Positions 5,771 to 6,249 of a stretch of DNA of 6,249 nucleotides are shown here, piece after piece. This DNA comes from Burkholderiales bacterium (GTDB lineage: Bacteria > Pseudomonadota > Gammaproteobacteria > Burkholderiales > Usitatibacteraceae). Location: positions 1-6,249 of the forward strand of contig JACMOJ010000279.1 in assembly GCA_014378085.1 (NCBI GenBank). Direction: 5' to 3'. Numbering within the stretch: the stretch's first letter is position 1; every line of letters begins with the position of its first letter. A program made the position numbers and the translations under genes. The notes beneath the pieces were generated by a model. The model ran no database searches. It was given only the letters and a program-made list of their open reading frames with translations, and had not been told where the DNA came from.

Positions 5771-5840
5771 GAGCGACCCAGCAACGAGCGACCTAGCAAC
5801 GAGCGATCCAGCAGCCCCATCAGCCCCATCAGCCCCATTT
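5771..5840. repeat. Two adjacent tandem repeats (15-bp and 9-bp units) between queD and lysC
   Basis: Units of 15 bp, GAGCGACCCAGCAAC (5771-5785) and GAGCGACCTAGCAAC (5786-5800), are followed by a partial third unit GAGCGATCCAGCA (5801-5813). Overlapping its last bases is a second array of three perfect 9-bp units CAGCCCCAT (5812-5838). The arrays begin just upstream of the presumed queD promoter and end before the lysC promoter. Confidence 0.9.
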
Positions 5841-5865
5841 AGCCCGCTGTTTCCCACATCTGGGA

Positions 5866-5895
5866 TTGGCCTTGCCGCTGCCGAACCGCTAAAAT
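5866..5895 (+). promoter_or_regulatory. Probable sigma70-type promoter of lysC
   Basis: TTGGCC (5866-5871) and TAAAAT (5890-5895) are separated by 18 bp. The -10 box matches five of six consensus bases. Initiation would fall near 5902, giving a leader of about 40 bases before ATG 5944. The leader is too short for a lysine riboswitch. Confidence 0.4.
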
Positions 5896-5943
5896 AAAGC
5901 CTTGTCCTGAAGCGCAAGTCATCGACTCACCAACGCAACTCCT

Positions 5944-6249
5944 ATGTCACTCATCATCCAAAAATATGGCGGCACGTCAATGGGCTCACCCGAGCGCATC
6001 CGCGAAGTCGCCAAACGTGTCGCGCATTACCACGCACAGGGCCATCAGTTGGTGGTTGTGCCGTCCGCGATGTCGGGTGAGACCAACCGGCTGCTAGGTC
6101 TTGCCAAACAGCTGTCTGACGACCCATCCGGCCGCGAGCTCGATGTGATTGCGTCTACTGGTGAGCAGGTGTCGGTCGGCTTGTTGGCGCTGGCGTTGCA
6201 AAGCTTGGGGCTCAAAGCGAAGAGTTACACCGGTTGGCAGGTGAAGATC
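5944..6249 (+). CDS. lysC: Aspartate kinase, N-terminal part (3' truncated by window end)
   Basis: Aspartate kinase phosphorylates aspartate in the first step towards lysine, methionine, threonine and diaminopimelate. The frame runs from ATG 5944 to the window end with 102 codons and no stop. It shows the amino-acid kinase landmarks: [14 protein letters not shown] (6-19) with Lys7 in the nucleotide-binding KYGGTS motif, [15 protein letters not shown] (37-51), and [13 protein letters not shown] (70-82) with Glu74 in the aspartate site. The family is normally about 400 residues with C-terminal ACT domains, so roughly three quarters, including the feedback-control domains, lie outside the window. 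No Shine-Dalgarno precedes the ATG, but a plausible promoter does. The gene is divergent from queD and shows no obvious functional link to it. Confidence 0.95.
   Translation, partial: MSLIIQKYGGTSMGSPERIREVAKRVAHYHAQGHQLVVVPSAMSGETNRLLGLAKQLSDDPSGRELDVIASTGEQVSVGLLALALQSLGLKAKSYTGWQVKI

Noticed and set aside
5771..5840. CRISPR-like array
   Set aside because: The repeats are directly adjacent 9- and 15-bp units with no spacers, and no cas genes are visible.
5896..5943. Lysine riboswitch before lysC
   Set aside because: The presumed leader is only about 40 bases, far shorter than the aptamer, and no attenuator hairpin was seen.

Overview
The window reads as chromosomal DNA of a moderately GC-rich Gram-negative proteobacterium, most likely a betaproteobacterium (Burkholderiales-like). 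The grounds are a TonB-dependent outer-membrane receptor, Sec signal peptides for periplasmic enzymes, a class II cytochrome c', a QueD that looks proteobacterial, and an aspartokinase start with the KYGGTSMGS variant I associate with betaproteobacteria. The taxonomy is inference. No search could be run.

Left part (1-4438, all + strand). The C-terminal beta-barrel of a TonB-dependent receptor, cut by the window start, is followed by an exported PQQ-dependent aldose/sorbosone-type sugar dehydrogenase, a diheme cytochrome b561-type membrane protein, and a small SHOCT-PspC membrane protein. The receptor tail resembles the YncD/PqqU type. E. coli PqqU is reported to import the cofactor PQQ, so the first three genes can be read as one pathway. 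PQQ is taken up through the outer membrane, the periplasmic apo-dehydrogenase is loaded with it, and its electrons pass through the b561 protein to the quinone pool or another acceptor. This is the most interesting hypothesis in the window.

Middle (4439-4731). A gene-free convergent gap holds two related copies of a palindromic intergenic repeat, then a strong hairpin with A/T tracts on both sides that should terminate transcription from both directions.

Right part (4732-6249). On the minus strand, queD (queuosine pathway, 6-carboxytetrahydropterin synthase) lies upstream of a cytochrome c' gene that has its own good ribosome binding site. Divergent from queD, on the + strand, the first 102 codons of aspartokinase (lysC) run off the window end.

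A recurring oddity is that three separate spacers or gene starts carry unrelated short tandem repeats: 24-bp and 6-bp units at the dehydrogenase start, 9-bp units before the b561 gene, and 15-bp and 9-bp units between queD and lysC. The convergent gap holds the palindromic repeat pair. No RNA genes, insertion sequences or CRISPR arrays were seen.
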